Source: JAVBLQ01 sp031553435 | GTDB lineage: Bacteria > Bacteroidota > Bacteroidia > Bacteroidales > Azobacteroidaceae | DNA: 9,804 nucleotides | Direction: 5' to 3' | Assembly: GCA_031553435.1 (NCBI GenBank) | Contig: JAVBLQ010000066.1 | Coordinates: forward strand, 1 to 9,804 | In this document: positions 1 through 8,300 of the stretch, piece after piece | How the letters are laid out: every line of letters starts with the position of its first letter | How positions within the stretch are numbered: position 1 is the first letter of the stretch | The notes under the pieces: generated by a model | The model's database searches: none | Told to the model about the DNA's origin: nothing | What the model saw: only the letters and a program-made list of their open reading frames with translations | Made by a program: the position numbers and the translations under genes

Positions 1-34
1 TTCCGGAGGAATGCTGCTGCTCGCTGCGCTCGCG

Positions 35-64
35 GGTGCACGGTACGCGGTGCACGGTGCACGG
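35..64. repeat. GC-rich 7-bp tandem repeat (GGTGCAC)
   Basis: Four consecutive heptamers run from 35 to 62: GGTGCAC, GGTACGC, GGTGCAC, GGTGCAC, followed by GG. Three are identical and the second has two bases exchanged. The repeat sits in a short GC-rich block just before an A/T-rich leader and about 55 bases upstream of the first gene's start. Its function is unknown. It looks like a small intergenic microsatellite; whether it is transcribed cannot be told from the sequence. Confidence 0.75.
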
Positions 65-78
65 AGGAGAGTGAAAAA

Positions 79-117
79 TTAAAAATAAAATGTATAACTT
101 ATAACTTAAAAATAAAG
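79..117 (+). promoter_or_regulatory. A/T-rich leader of the FISUMP gene with short direct repeats
   Basis: The 11-mer TTAAAAATAAA occurs twice (79-89 and 106-116), separated by a tandem ATAACTT heptamer (94-100 and 101-107). The second 11-mer ends one base before the ATG at 118. There is no Shine-Dalgarno sequence; an A-rich, unstructured leader is the usual start context in Bacteroidota and supports the chosen start. No good match to the Bacteroides promoter (TTTG, then TAnnTTTG) is visible in the 117 bases available, so the promoter may lie further left. Confidence 0.45.
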
Positions 118-1446
118 ATGAAAACAACGAAAATTTTAATGTCCCTGTGCCTTGCCATTTTTCTGGCAGGTGCAAATATGAATGCCCAAGTCACTATCGG
201 TAGCCAGAATGCGCCCCATGCCGCTGCCGGCCTCGACATCCAAACTACCACCAAAGGTTTGAAACTACCCAATGTGGCTTTGAATACAGATTTAACCCAG
301 TTTGTGCTTGACGGACAGGCCGACAAGGCTACAGCCAAAGGTATGCTGGTTTACAATACTACCGACAATATGGTTTACATGTGGAACGGCACACGTTGGA
401 CTCCTACTTCTGTGGATGCTTCTTTGCCTGCAATAACTGTTCAGCCTAAAGCATTTTCTTTTTCCCAAAACACAACAGCTAACGGAGGTTCTGTTACCGC
501 TTTGAGTGTAACTGCTGTGAATGCCACTTCTTATCAATGGTATGAAAAACCTGTGAATAAAAATGCTAGCACAGCTACTGCTATCTCCGGTGCTACAGCT
601 GCTATTTACGCACCTCCGCTCACTGCTTTGGGTTTGAAGACTTATTATTGTGTTGTTTCCAACGCTAAAGGAAGTGTAAACAGTGAATCTGCTGAAGTAG
701 CTGTTGGCTGCGGAGCTAAGACAGTGGGTGGTGGCTGGTTGAAGTTCCAATGCCACAACCTTGGCGCCGATACATCCCTGGATCCTTTTACCTGGTCAGG
801 AAGTGTTCCGGGAACAAGCCCCAGTGCAACCGATACTCAGGATGGTATTAAAGGTTCTCTTTTCCAATGGGGTCGAAATAACGATGGTCACCAATTGCGT
901 ACAGCCACTGTTTATGACTCTATCGTTCCTGTGACTTTGGGCGAAAACGCACAACCTGTTGCCGGTTTCGGCCGGGGTCAATTCATTAAAGCTCCAGCAT
1001 CGCCTCATGATTGGCGTAGTCCTCAATATGATTTGATGTGGCGCCCTTTCCAGAATGGAGCTAATGATCCTTGTTCTTCCATTACCGGTGGGACTTGGCG
1101 TGTACCTACCCAGGATGAATGGTCTGCTATCTTCTCAGGCACTTCCGGAACAACTGTTCCAAGTCTTGCTTCTGCCAATACATGGACTTGGGTTTCGGGT
1201 ACCGGTGGCGGTTATGCTATCAAACCCGACGGAGTCACCACTACCCTTTTTCTGCCAGCTGTAGGCTATCGTAACTACAGTAATGGACAGTTTATCGGCG
1301 TTAGCACAAATAGTAGCTATTGGAGCAGCACACCGTACGGTACAACAATGTCACAATACCTGACTATCGATAGCGGCAGAGTGAGCCCAGGGCACGTCGG
1401 TTACCGTGCCTACGGCTTCAGTGTCCGTTGCGTCGCCCAGAATTGA
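118..1446 (+). CDS. Secreted Ig-like / FISUMP-domain surface protein
   Basis: Complete 442-residue gene. Residues 1-23 form a signal peptide (MKTTKIL, a hydrophobic core, then NA before Gln24). Residues 24-100 match the N-terminal region common in exported Bacteroidota proteins (VTIGS, LDIQTTTKGLKLP, GMLVYNTTDNMVYMWNGTRW). Residues 104-197 are one Ig-like domain with the core QWYE (W141) and YYCVVS (C178). Residues 198-442 are a FISUMP domain (Fibrobacter succinogenes major paralogous domain, a C-type-lectin-like fold): CHNLGAD from C212, LFQWGR near 248-253, WRVPTQDEW 327-335, LFLPAVGYRN 377-386, YWSSTP 401-406 and GFSVRCV 433-439. There is no lipobox and no visible type IX sorting domain. 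A role as a surface or secreted binding protein is inferred from the fold; the ligand is unknown. Its base composition is visibly more GC-rich than that of the giant gene downstream. The ATG at 118 is chosen because the signal peptide starts there. Confidence 0.9.
   Translation: MKTTKILMSLCLAIFLAGANMNAQVTIGSQNAPHAAAGLDIQTTTKGLKLPNVALNTDLTQFVLDGQADKATAKGMLVYNTTDNMVYMWNGTRWTPTSVDASLPAITVQPKAFSFSQNTTANGGSVTALSVTAVNATSYQWYEKPVNKNASTATAISGATAAIYAPPLTALGLKTYYCVVSNAKGSVNSESAEVAVGCGAKTVGGGWLKFQCHNLGADTSLDPFTWSGSVPGTSPSATDTQDGIKGSLFQWGRNNDGHQLRTATVYDSIVPVTLGENAQPVAGFGRGQFIKAPASPHDWRSPQYDLMWRPFQNGANDPCSSITGGTWRVPTQDEWSAIFSGTSGTTVPSLASANTWTWVSGTGGGYAIKPDGVTTTLFLPAVGYRNYSNGQFIGVSTNSSYWSSTPYGTTMSQYLTIDSGRVSPGHVGYRAYGFSVRCVAQN
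1264..1440 (+). other. Possible DGR-type variable region at the 3' end of the FISUMP gene
   Basis: This segment encodes residues 383-441, from GYRNYSNG through YWSSTP to RAYGFSVRCV. In C-type-lectin-fold targets of diversity-generating retroelements, surface positions encoded by AAC/AAT in the template become NNC/NNT codons. Here the exposed positions are mostly of that form: AAC-TAC-AGT-AAT after GYR, AAT-AGT-AGC-TAT before WSS, and CAC-GTC-GGT-TAC before RA, with TAC after it. The framework (YWSST, SG-V-P, GFSVRCV) is conserved. Some codons (ATG, AGA, GGG, ACT) do not fit, and no template repeat, reverse transcriptase or accessory gene is in the window. It may simply be an ordinary FISUMP paralogue. 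Confidence 0.35.
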
Positions 1447-1449
1447 TTC

Positions 1450-1464
1450 GTGAAATAACTTCAC
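1450..1464 (+). other. Small hairpin just after the FISUMP stop codon
   Basis: GTGAA (1450-1454) and TTCAC (1460-1464) are perfect inverted arms around a 5-base loop, three bases after the stop codon. There is no following T run, so it is a poor intrinsic terminator. In DGR targets a hairpin just downstream of the variable region helps template-directed exchange. This one is short (5 bp), so that reading is only suggestive. Confidence 0.3.
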
Positions 1465-1490
1465 AAGGTTGTCACAAAAGTAAAATTAGA

Positions 1491-1612
1491 ACGCGAAATA
1501 CACAGAATACACAGAAATTCACTGTTTATATATTTTTATAATATGCTCATATTCAGATTAAAATAAAAAAACAATCCGTGTTTTTCAGTGTAATCCGCGT
1601 CATCTATGTTCT
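1491..1612. repeat. Imperfect long inverted repeat (CACAGAATACACAG / CAGTGTAATCCGCGT type)
   Basis: The left arm at 1491-1519 begins ACGCG and contains a perfect 9-bp tandem AATACACAG (1497-1505, 1506-1514). The right arm at 1573-1600 ends CGCGT and, reverse complemented, matches the left arm with a few mismatches and one or two gaps. An A/T-rich loop of about 50 bases lies between. The tail ATCTATGTTCT (1602-1612) continues the pattern. The wording resembles dispersed 'ATCCGTGTAATCCGCGTCATCTGTGTTCT' non-coding repeats that I recall from Bacteroidota intergenic DNA; that identification is from memory. The arms could form a long stem in RNA or single-stranded DNA. Confidence 0.55.
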
Positions 1613-1655
1613 ATTGATCTGCTTTTAAGACAACCCTGTTAGGTCAGCAAACATT

Positions 1656-1671
1656 TCCGTTGTGAAACGGA
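1656..1671 (+). other. Hairpin with GTGA (GNRA-type) tetraloop
   Basis: TCCGTT (1656-1661) pairs perfectly with AACGGA (1666-1671) around the loop GTGA (1662-1665). If transcribed rightward, this is a 6-bp stem capped by a GNRA tetraloop, a typical structured-RNA motif. It lies just outside the longer-range inverted repeat at 1684-1786. No known RNA family is recognised. Confidence 0.35.
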
Positions 1672-1683
1672 TCCAAGGGCATG

Positions 1684-1786
1684 TCAACGCAGACAACTCC
1701 ATACCCGCAAGGTTATTTTATTCCTTTTAACACAGCCAGAGTGCGGAGTGCTTGGGGGAGGCCATTAGGGGGCCGCTCTGCGTTGA
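1684..1786. repeat. Perfect 10-bp inverted repeat enclosing 83 bp
   Basis: TCAACGCAGA (1684-1693) and TCTGCGTTGA (1777-1786) are exact reverse complements, 83 bases apart. The enclosed DNA includes a GC-rich part with AGTGCGGAGTGC and GGCC...GGCC. The pair could be the closing stem of a structured RNA, or the ends of a small degenerate mobile or dispersed repeat. No target-site duplication was recognised. Confidence 0.45.
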
Positions 1787-1853
1787 AACTCTTGAAATAA
1801 TTGAAATCGCCTCTTCTGAAGTATTTAACCGGGAGCTTCTTTCCGGATTGATT

Positions 1854-1863
1854 GAATCGATTC
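1854..1863. repeat. 10-bp palindrome GAATCGATTC
   Basis: This is a perfect palindrome within the repeat-like left half of the gap. It could be a protein-binding site or chance; nothing nearby decides. Confidence 0.2.
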
Positions 1864-1924
1864 CACAGGATCAAAGGATTTTACTCGCAGGCAACGCTTC
1901 GCTCGCCTACGGTTATGAATATCT

Positions 1925-1950
1925 GATCGCTTCGCGATCCTGATGCATCA
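1925..1950. repeat. GATCGC-TTC-GCGATC hairpin and adjoining palindrome
   Basis: GATCGC (1925-1930) and GCGATC (1934-1939) form a perfect 6-bp stem with a 3-base loop. One base later comes the 10-bp palindrome TGATGCATCA (1941-1950). A related CGCTTCGCTCGC string lies just upstream. No T tract follows, so this is not a convincing terminator; it looks like a compact intergenic repeat. Confidence 0.4.
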
Positions 1951-1964
1951 TCGTGCGTAAGCAA

Positions 1965-1992
1965 CCCTTTACCTTTAGCCCTTAGCCTTTCG
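1965..1992. repeat. Degenerate CCTTTAG-type heptamer repeat
   Basis: Four units of seven bases can be read in succession: CCCTTTA, CCTTTAG, CCCTTAG, CCTTTCG. This is the third 7-bp-period tract in non-coding DNA of this window (compare 35-62 and 94-107). Its function is unknown. Confidence 0.5.
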
Positions 1993-2012
1993 CCAAAACA
2001 TTCACATCGGCC

Positions 2013-2033
2013 ACTATTTGAAAATTAAATAGT
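2013..2033. promoter_or_regulatory. AT-rich inverted repeat ACTATTT / AAATAGT
   Basis: Perfect 7-bp arms (2013-2019 and 2027-2033) surround a 7-base spacer, about 340 bases upstream of the giant gene. The symmetry would suit a dimeric regulator's operator or a weak hairpin. No regulator gene is in the window to link to it. Confidence 0.25.
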
Positions 2034-2149
2034 ATCTAAAATCAAGATTAACCAAATAAACAACAATTCACTTAGGATAATTCTATGATAACAAATGACT
2101 TTATTTTAAATAATTTTCACCACATGAGATATCTTTCCTGAATTTTTTT

Positions 2150-2157
2150 TAATTTTG
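2150..2157 (+). promoter_or_regulatory. Candidate Bacteroidota -7 promoter box (TAATTTTG)
   Basis: TAATTTTG is an exact match to the Bacteroides sigma-ABfr -7 consensus TAnnTTTG. No TTTG -33 box is found at the expected distance upstream. An 8-base T run (2143-2150) abuts and overlaps the box. If used, it would give the giant gene a leader of about 210 bases. An exact 6-of-6 match in A/T-rich DNA can occur by chance. Confidence 0.3.
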
Positions 2158-2227
2158 CCTGCAGAAGGGATTACTGGCTAACGAAATTGAATTAAAGGAA
2201 AAATGACCCCCTATAATTACACTTGAT

Positions 2228-2254
2228 GTATATGTCGTTGTTAATGGCATATAC
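2228..2254 (+). promoter_or_regulatory. Leader hairpin GTATATG / CATATAC
   Basis: Perfect 7-bp arms (2228-2234 and 2248-2254) surround a 13-base loop, about 120 bases upstream of the giant gene and downstream of the candidate promoter box. It begins one base after the stop of a 7-codon open frame (2203-2226). It could be a leader RNA structure. It has no T tract and no recognised family. Confidence 0.3.
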
Positions 2255-2373
2255 CTGGGATTTTTATACCTTTTATATACAATCAAAGTATTCCTGCCTC
2301 TTCCTTTTTAAAAGGGTGATTATCTGTAAATCGCAATTTAGATAAAAATTATTATAACAAAAAGTAAAAACTC

Positions 2374-5300
2374 ATGACTAACCCGATGAAGAAGCTTTTA
2401 TTTTGTAAAAGTTTCTTATTTCTATTTGTCTTTTACTTATGTTCTATCCAGAATATAAGCGCTCAAAAAGTTTCGTGGTACACAAGTCCTCCTTCTCCAT
2501 CGTTAGATAATGTTAACATTGGAGTTTTAGGAGATGATGATGTTTTGCATCTTCGTTTTGCAATTGTACAGGGAAACCTGAGTGATGGTAAAATTGAATT
2601 AACTCTTCCTAATGGAGTTAAAGTAGAAAAAGTGGAAAAAAACAGTTTGGATGATGCCGGAACTGTTTTAGGAAATCCTGCTTTTGTCCAGACCGGAACA
2701 AAAGTAGAGATTCCGGTCAAATCCATTACGTCCAACAAGTTTGCTTATATTGATATTATACTGAAAGCAAATGACTGTTCTAAAACAGGCGCCGGAAATG
2801 TAGCTATTTCTGTCTTGTCCAAAGGCGTTGCGATTCCTGAAAATTCAAGCGCTGAAACAACAAAAAAATTAAGTTTGAATGTTGTTATTCCAAGCATAGT
2901 TGCAACTCCTGCCGTGACTAATTCTCCCGCTTTGGATTTTTTAAGTGCAACCAATTATTATGATTTTACATTGCCCGTTTCAGTTTCCAACGGGGTAACT
3001 GCAAGTTCCATTAAAATTGAATTTACGGTAGATAAATATACCGAGTTGACAAATATAAAATTCGATGGAAAATTATTGACATTTGATGCAGCTTCAACAG
3101 AAACAAAGAAGATTCTGATTATCAATACACCCATCACATCTGTTTCGAGAAACCTGACTTTCCGCGCAAGCGCTCAGGTCGGGGGAAGCCACACGATAGT
3201 ATCCAAAGTCTCTTATCCTTCGGCGGGTTCTTGTGGTACAGCTCAAAATTTCCCGACACTGACTCTTTCCTATCAAACAGTAGCAGGAAAGGGATATCTG
3301 AAATTAGATGCCGGAAAATATTTCCAGGTAGCAGATGAACAAGGGCTTCCAACCACAACAAGGTTAGATTATGCCAACAATGATGTGCTCGACGGAAAGA
3401 AAAAGTTTTATGCAGTTACAGTCCTCAAGAATGATGGTACTGCTCCCATTACAGCTTTGGACTTATACACTCTTCTTCAAGGACATAGCACCACATATTG
3501 CATGTTATACGCCTGGAATGAAACCGGGGATAATACCATTTATTACCGGATTGGTTCGGAAACTGCACCTTTGAAAACTGCACCTGTCACTTCTTATGCT
3601 TACTCTTCGCCATTGCCGCAAAAAGGAGAAGGTTTTGTTTTTTCTCCCGAAGCAGTAGGGAAGCCAAGGCGGGTAGATTACTCTATCTACGATATTATTC
3701 CCGCAGGAAGTCCGGTCTATATCTATATCCCCGTCGGAGGAGGAAAAATATACGACAATGCTTTGTGGGACGGAGAAGATGGCGATGCAAACAAAACCGT
3801 ATCTCAAACAATCATTGAACCGACATATACTCGGAATTCAATATTTGGTAATACAACAGCCCCAAAAACTATAATAGATGTAAATGCCGTGAACTGCAGT
3901 TCAGGAGGGGCTAATTATTCATGGACAGATTTTTCTGTTTTTTCAACATACAAAGATGCCGAAGTGTTTAAGGCCGGAGAAACAAAAACAGTTTCTTTCA
4001 ACTTCGCTTACCGGATGATAACCGGAACCACAGGACGGAATATTTCACATATTCAACTGCCTCCTTACCTGAACCTGAAAAAAATTTCAGGAACCACTTT
4101 CCAAAATACTCAATATGATGCAGGTACAAATACTACAACATTTGAATACTCGGGAGCTACATCGATTACTTTACAATTTGAAATAGAAGCGCTACCGGCA
4201 TCTCAGTATGATTACACTTCTTGTACGGCAAAAGGAGAAATCCGTTTTTGGAACGATATAGATTTCAACAAAGCTGTTCCATCTGCTGATCCTTCCAGAA
4301 CTAATAATCCTGTCTGGACATATTTCAATAAACGGGCAATTCCGGTTACCGTGTTGAAAAATGCGCCGGTAGTCATTGACCAGTTCAAACTGAACCGTAT
4401 TACACGCGGATTGGAAGTTCAGGGAACAAGCGGACTTGCCGCACAAACTCCCAAAAGTACAAATCCCGCATCAGATACCGATATCGATCACAATACTTAT
4501 CTGGAAAAAGATGCAGGCCAGGTAAAACTAAATGTAACAGTCAAATCCGGAGGATATAATGAAATTTATGTAGAATTGAATTCCAGGATACTGAATAAAT
4601 TCAATTTTAAATTAACTGAAGCGAATAATCAACCAACTGCAATCCTGGATGATAACTCAACCATTACAGGAACTTTAGAGGCAAAAGACGGAAATATTTA
4701 TGTCCGCTACAGAAATGCTGCCGGATTCAATGAAAATAGCACATTAGATATAAGTATCCCATTTGTTGCCACTACAGCTTCGGATCCGATAAGTATTTAT
4801 GAATTATTCGGAAGCGTTTATGGAGCATCCGATCCGGACGGAGCAGAATTTATTTATCCTGAAAATATTTCCGATTGGTGTGGCGCCGATCAGAAAATTC
4901 TTCAATGGAGAACAACTTATCTTTACGGAATGAACACTGCCTGGAATGAAAACAGAGCCCCAATAATATCCGGTGAATATCAGGGAAAAACCTTTTATGC
5001 AGAGATGGGAGTTTATCGTCATGGCACAGATTCCAAAGGTTATACTTTCCCCAGAGAATACAGACCATACATGCACCCGCAAAGGATTCATGCAACTGTA
5101 CCTAAAGGAATGAATCTGGTTTCTGTTCTGTTACAGTCAGACACACCGAGGGATTTATCCACCAATGCAACCGTTTGGCCGGGCAACCCGAATTCCAACC
5201 TGACTGCCAGCGCTACCAACCGGAGAGAAATTCCTATCTCGGAAGCTACTTATGTTTCGGAAACAGAAACAAGCATCACTTATGCTTTCGATTTGAAACG

Positions 5301-8300
5301 TTATTACGATTTCAACGCACTGGATGCAGCCTCCATAACTGCGCTAAACGGAAATAAATGGATTGCCCCGAATGGCATCCAGACTTATCGTGTCTGGTTA
5401 GGCTTGAAACCGACTCCTCAGGCTCCGGCTACCGGAACAATTACGGCAAAACATTACTATGCCGTCCGTCCCGATTTTTCGGAAACAGAAACTGATTTAA
5501 AAGACCAATCAATAAGTGTTACGGTAACTAACTATTGCCTTCGTGGTGTGCTGACAGTTCCAACCACTTCTATTTCTGCTTATAGCAAAGAAGTTACTGT
5601 TCCTTCCATCAGTACAGGTGTTGACGGACCGGTTGGCGGTACCGGTGATTATCCGACATGGTTGTATGTAGAAGGTGTAGGTGAAACCACGTTCAGCGAC
5701 CTGAAACTGGTATCCAAAGAATCATCAAATCACATATTAAATGCTACAGGAAACGGCAGATGGATTCGGCTTACAAATCCTTCTGGCGCAGATCTTCAAA
5801 TGAATAAACCAGCCAACTGGATCATGAGATACACATTGAATGACCTACATTCGAGCGATAAAGTACGGGCTTACCTTGTGTCCGGATTCGGAGCTTCTTA
5901 CACTCCCGATCAAAATAAAACAATTTCAGAATTACTATCTACAGCCGATTCGATTTATGTTGTAGGTTATACTCAAATAAGCAGCACTCCAGTCAGTAAA
6001 ACGGCTAAAATACAAGGTAAGATATCTGTACCTTCTGTCGTTAGTTACAAAACATTATACAATGTTGACTTAGCAATTGACAGTAAAAACGGTAGTGGAG
6101 ATGTGGTTAATCCGATTGCCAGAGTGGCTATTCCCGAAGGACAAAAACTGACTTCGGTAACATATAAAAACAAAGACAATCCGGGTAGTTGGATTCCTGT
6201 TCCGGAAGCAGCTTATAAATTAGACAATCAAATACTGACCATTTCCGGCAGTAAAATATTACCCGACGAAGACTTTGTCCTTTCGGGAAATATGGTCGAT
6301 GAAAAAACAGATGCAGACCGTGTACTTAATATTCGCTTGGGCTTTAATGCTGATTGCGAAACTTCATTTACCGGATTTACTTATTCGGCATCTTTCTCCG
6401 GAAGTGATATGTTAGGAAATGCAGCCATCGACGGAACCGGAACATTACTATCATCTGTCATCTACACAGATATAACCAATGAATATTTGTTTGAAGCAGC
6501 AATCGAAACTGCTAATAAAAATTATGCTTTCGGAGGAAATGACAGCATCAATGTACTGAAAGTGGGAATGAAAAAAGCCTTCGGTGTAGCTCCCGTCGAA
6601 TCAACTGATTATCTCGAACTCACCCTGCCCAAATGGCTGGATATTGCCGGTGACATAATGATCACATCCGGTATTACAGAGATCAACGCAGCAACCATAC
6701 TTCCTCAAAGTAATAAGGTGATCGATTCGAAACGTACCGTTCAATTATTACTTCCTGCAAAAGCATTGAATATGATCAATAAGGTAAATGACATTCCATT
6801 TACATACAATATTCCGCTTAAATACACACCTACAAAAGAAGTTGGATTAAAAGATTCTCCCGAACAAGTAATAAAAGCCGAAGCAGTTACATTAAAACGC
6901 TTCAATGAAGTCTGTCCGTTAAAACCATTCCCAATCGGAAACAATGAAATAGACGTTGCTTTGATTACTTTCGAAGGAGACCCATTCTCCGTTTGTGCAG
7001 GTTCAACACTTCCGCTGAAGGTTGCTTCTGTTAAGTTCTCCGGAGCCTGGTATGAAGATCTCAATTTAAGTCGTGAACTAAAAAAAGGTGCATCGTTCGA
7101 TTACACGCCTTCTTCTGCCCTGTTCAAAGAAAACGGAAAAACCACTTTTTTCGTAAAAACTGATTTCGGAGCCATAAAATACGGAAAAATATCTGTCGAT
7201 GCCAACATCATCGCATTGCCCGGTATAACAGGAGTTCCTTCCATTGTTACAGGAGATTCTCATGAATATGTTTGCAGCGGAACACCTCGCAATGGAATCA
7301 CTTTCGAAAGCAATTCAACTTCAATAGAGTGGACTGCTTCCGTTGAACCATTGAATAGTGTAACCGGATTCAGCATCAGCGGTACAGAAAAATTCCTGCC
7401 GGGCGAAACGTTTATCAATCACACGGATAGTCCGAAAAAAGTGATTTACGCCATTACTGCAAAAAATAATACAGGATGCCTGGGAGATACAACATACTAT
7501 ACCGTAACAGTTTATCCCTCGCCCGTTGTTCAAGGTAAATATCTGAACCCCGTGCCGGTAGGAGTAGAAATTAATCTGGCCGATGCGATTACCATTCCTG
7601 AAGGCACAATTGCCTATTACTATGCCGACGAAAAAGGCACATTATTAAATAGCAACAAACTGACTCATAACAGAGCGGGAATTTTCACTTATTACGCACG
7701 ATTGCTGAACACTCAAAGCGGATGTATGAGCGATTATTATCCGATTACCATTCGTGTAGAAGAAGGAAGTGATGCAATTTACGTATATGGTTCGGATGTT
7801 TGCGTAGGAAGCAAAACTACCTTCAAACTCGACTTCCTTAACGGAGTAAGTGGTGGAACCGGAAATTGGCTGAGCAGCAACACAATTGTCGCAGAAGTAA
7901 ATCCTTCTACCGGAGAAGTCACGGGAAAAAATACCGGAACATTCCGACTGGTTTATAAACACCAAAAAGATGGATTTGTTACGATGGTCGAATCAAATGA
8001 ATACAATGTGTACGCACTTCCTCTGGCAATTGTACAAGATACCACAATTTGTTCCGGAACCCCTGTACAACTTTCTTCATTAGTAAAAAATATCCTGAAT
8101 GGAGACCACTATGCAATTTATACTACAAAAACAGGCAATATCAAGGCTGAGTCTGTTGTCAATCCAACTACCGATATTTCTTATTATGTAGAAGCACTAA
8201 AATCTTCATGTAATTGTAGTAATAGTGAACGTACCGAATTGAAAATTAAAGTCAATTCTCAGTTAACTTTCGATCTTTCTGCTACAGGTGAAGTCTGCGA

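Larger units (their letters stand above)
1447..2373. other. 927-bp intergenic region, repeat-rich, no convincing gene
   Basis: No supported coding sequence lies here. The left half (1447-1995) is a patchwork of inverted repeats and short open frames on both strands, with local GC-rich pieces that read like dispersed intergenic repeats. The right half (1995-2373) is A/T-rich and probably holds the promoter and leader of the giant gene. There is no intrinsic terminator with a T tract after the first gene. The individual elements are listed separately. Confidence 0.7.

Noticed and set aside
5..82. GGAGGA followed by an ATG at 11 and a 23-codon open frame
   Set aside because: The purine run abuts the ATG with no spacing, the peptide is mostly the translation of the GC-rich heptamer repeat, and Bacteroidota rarely use Shine-Dalgarno sites.
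292..756. 154-codon minus-strand open frame opposite the FISUMP gene
   Set aside because: It lies wholly antisense to a well-supported gene and has no recognisable domain; it is a shadow frame. The same applies to the other minus-strand frames within 99-1026.
1447..1480. Intrinsic terminator after the FISUMP gene
   Set aside because: Only a 5-bp hairpin is present and no T tract follows it.
1684..1786. Miniature transposable element bounded by the 10-bp inverted repeat
   Set aside because: No target-site duplication or known terminal repeat was recognised, so I report only the inverted repeat.
1925..1960. Terminator at the GATCGC/GCGATC hairpin
   Set aside because: The stem is perfect, but the sequence after it is mixed, with no run of T on either strand.
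2440..2442. Lipoprotein cysteine (C23) in the giant protein's signal peptide
   Set aside because: The residue before it is Leu rather than Gly, Ala or Ser, and a better type I cleavage site (ISA before Gln31) follows.
2463..7965. Many 60-107 codon open frames on the minus strand, and a few in other plus frames, across the giant gene
   Set aside because: All are contained within one continuous coding frame with consistent domain patterns, none has a recognisable product, and they overlap one another.
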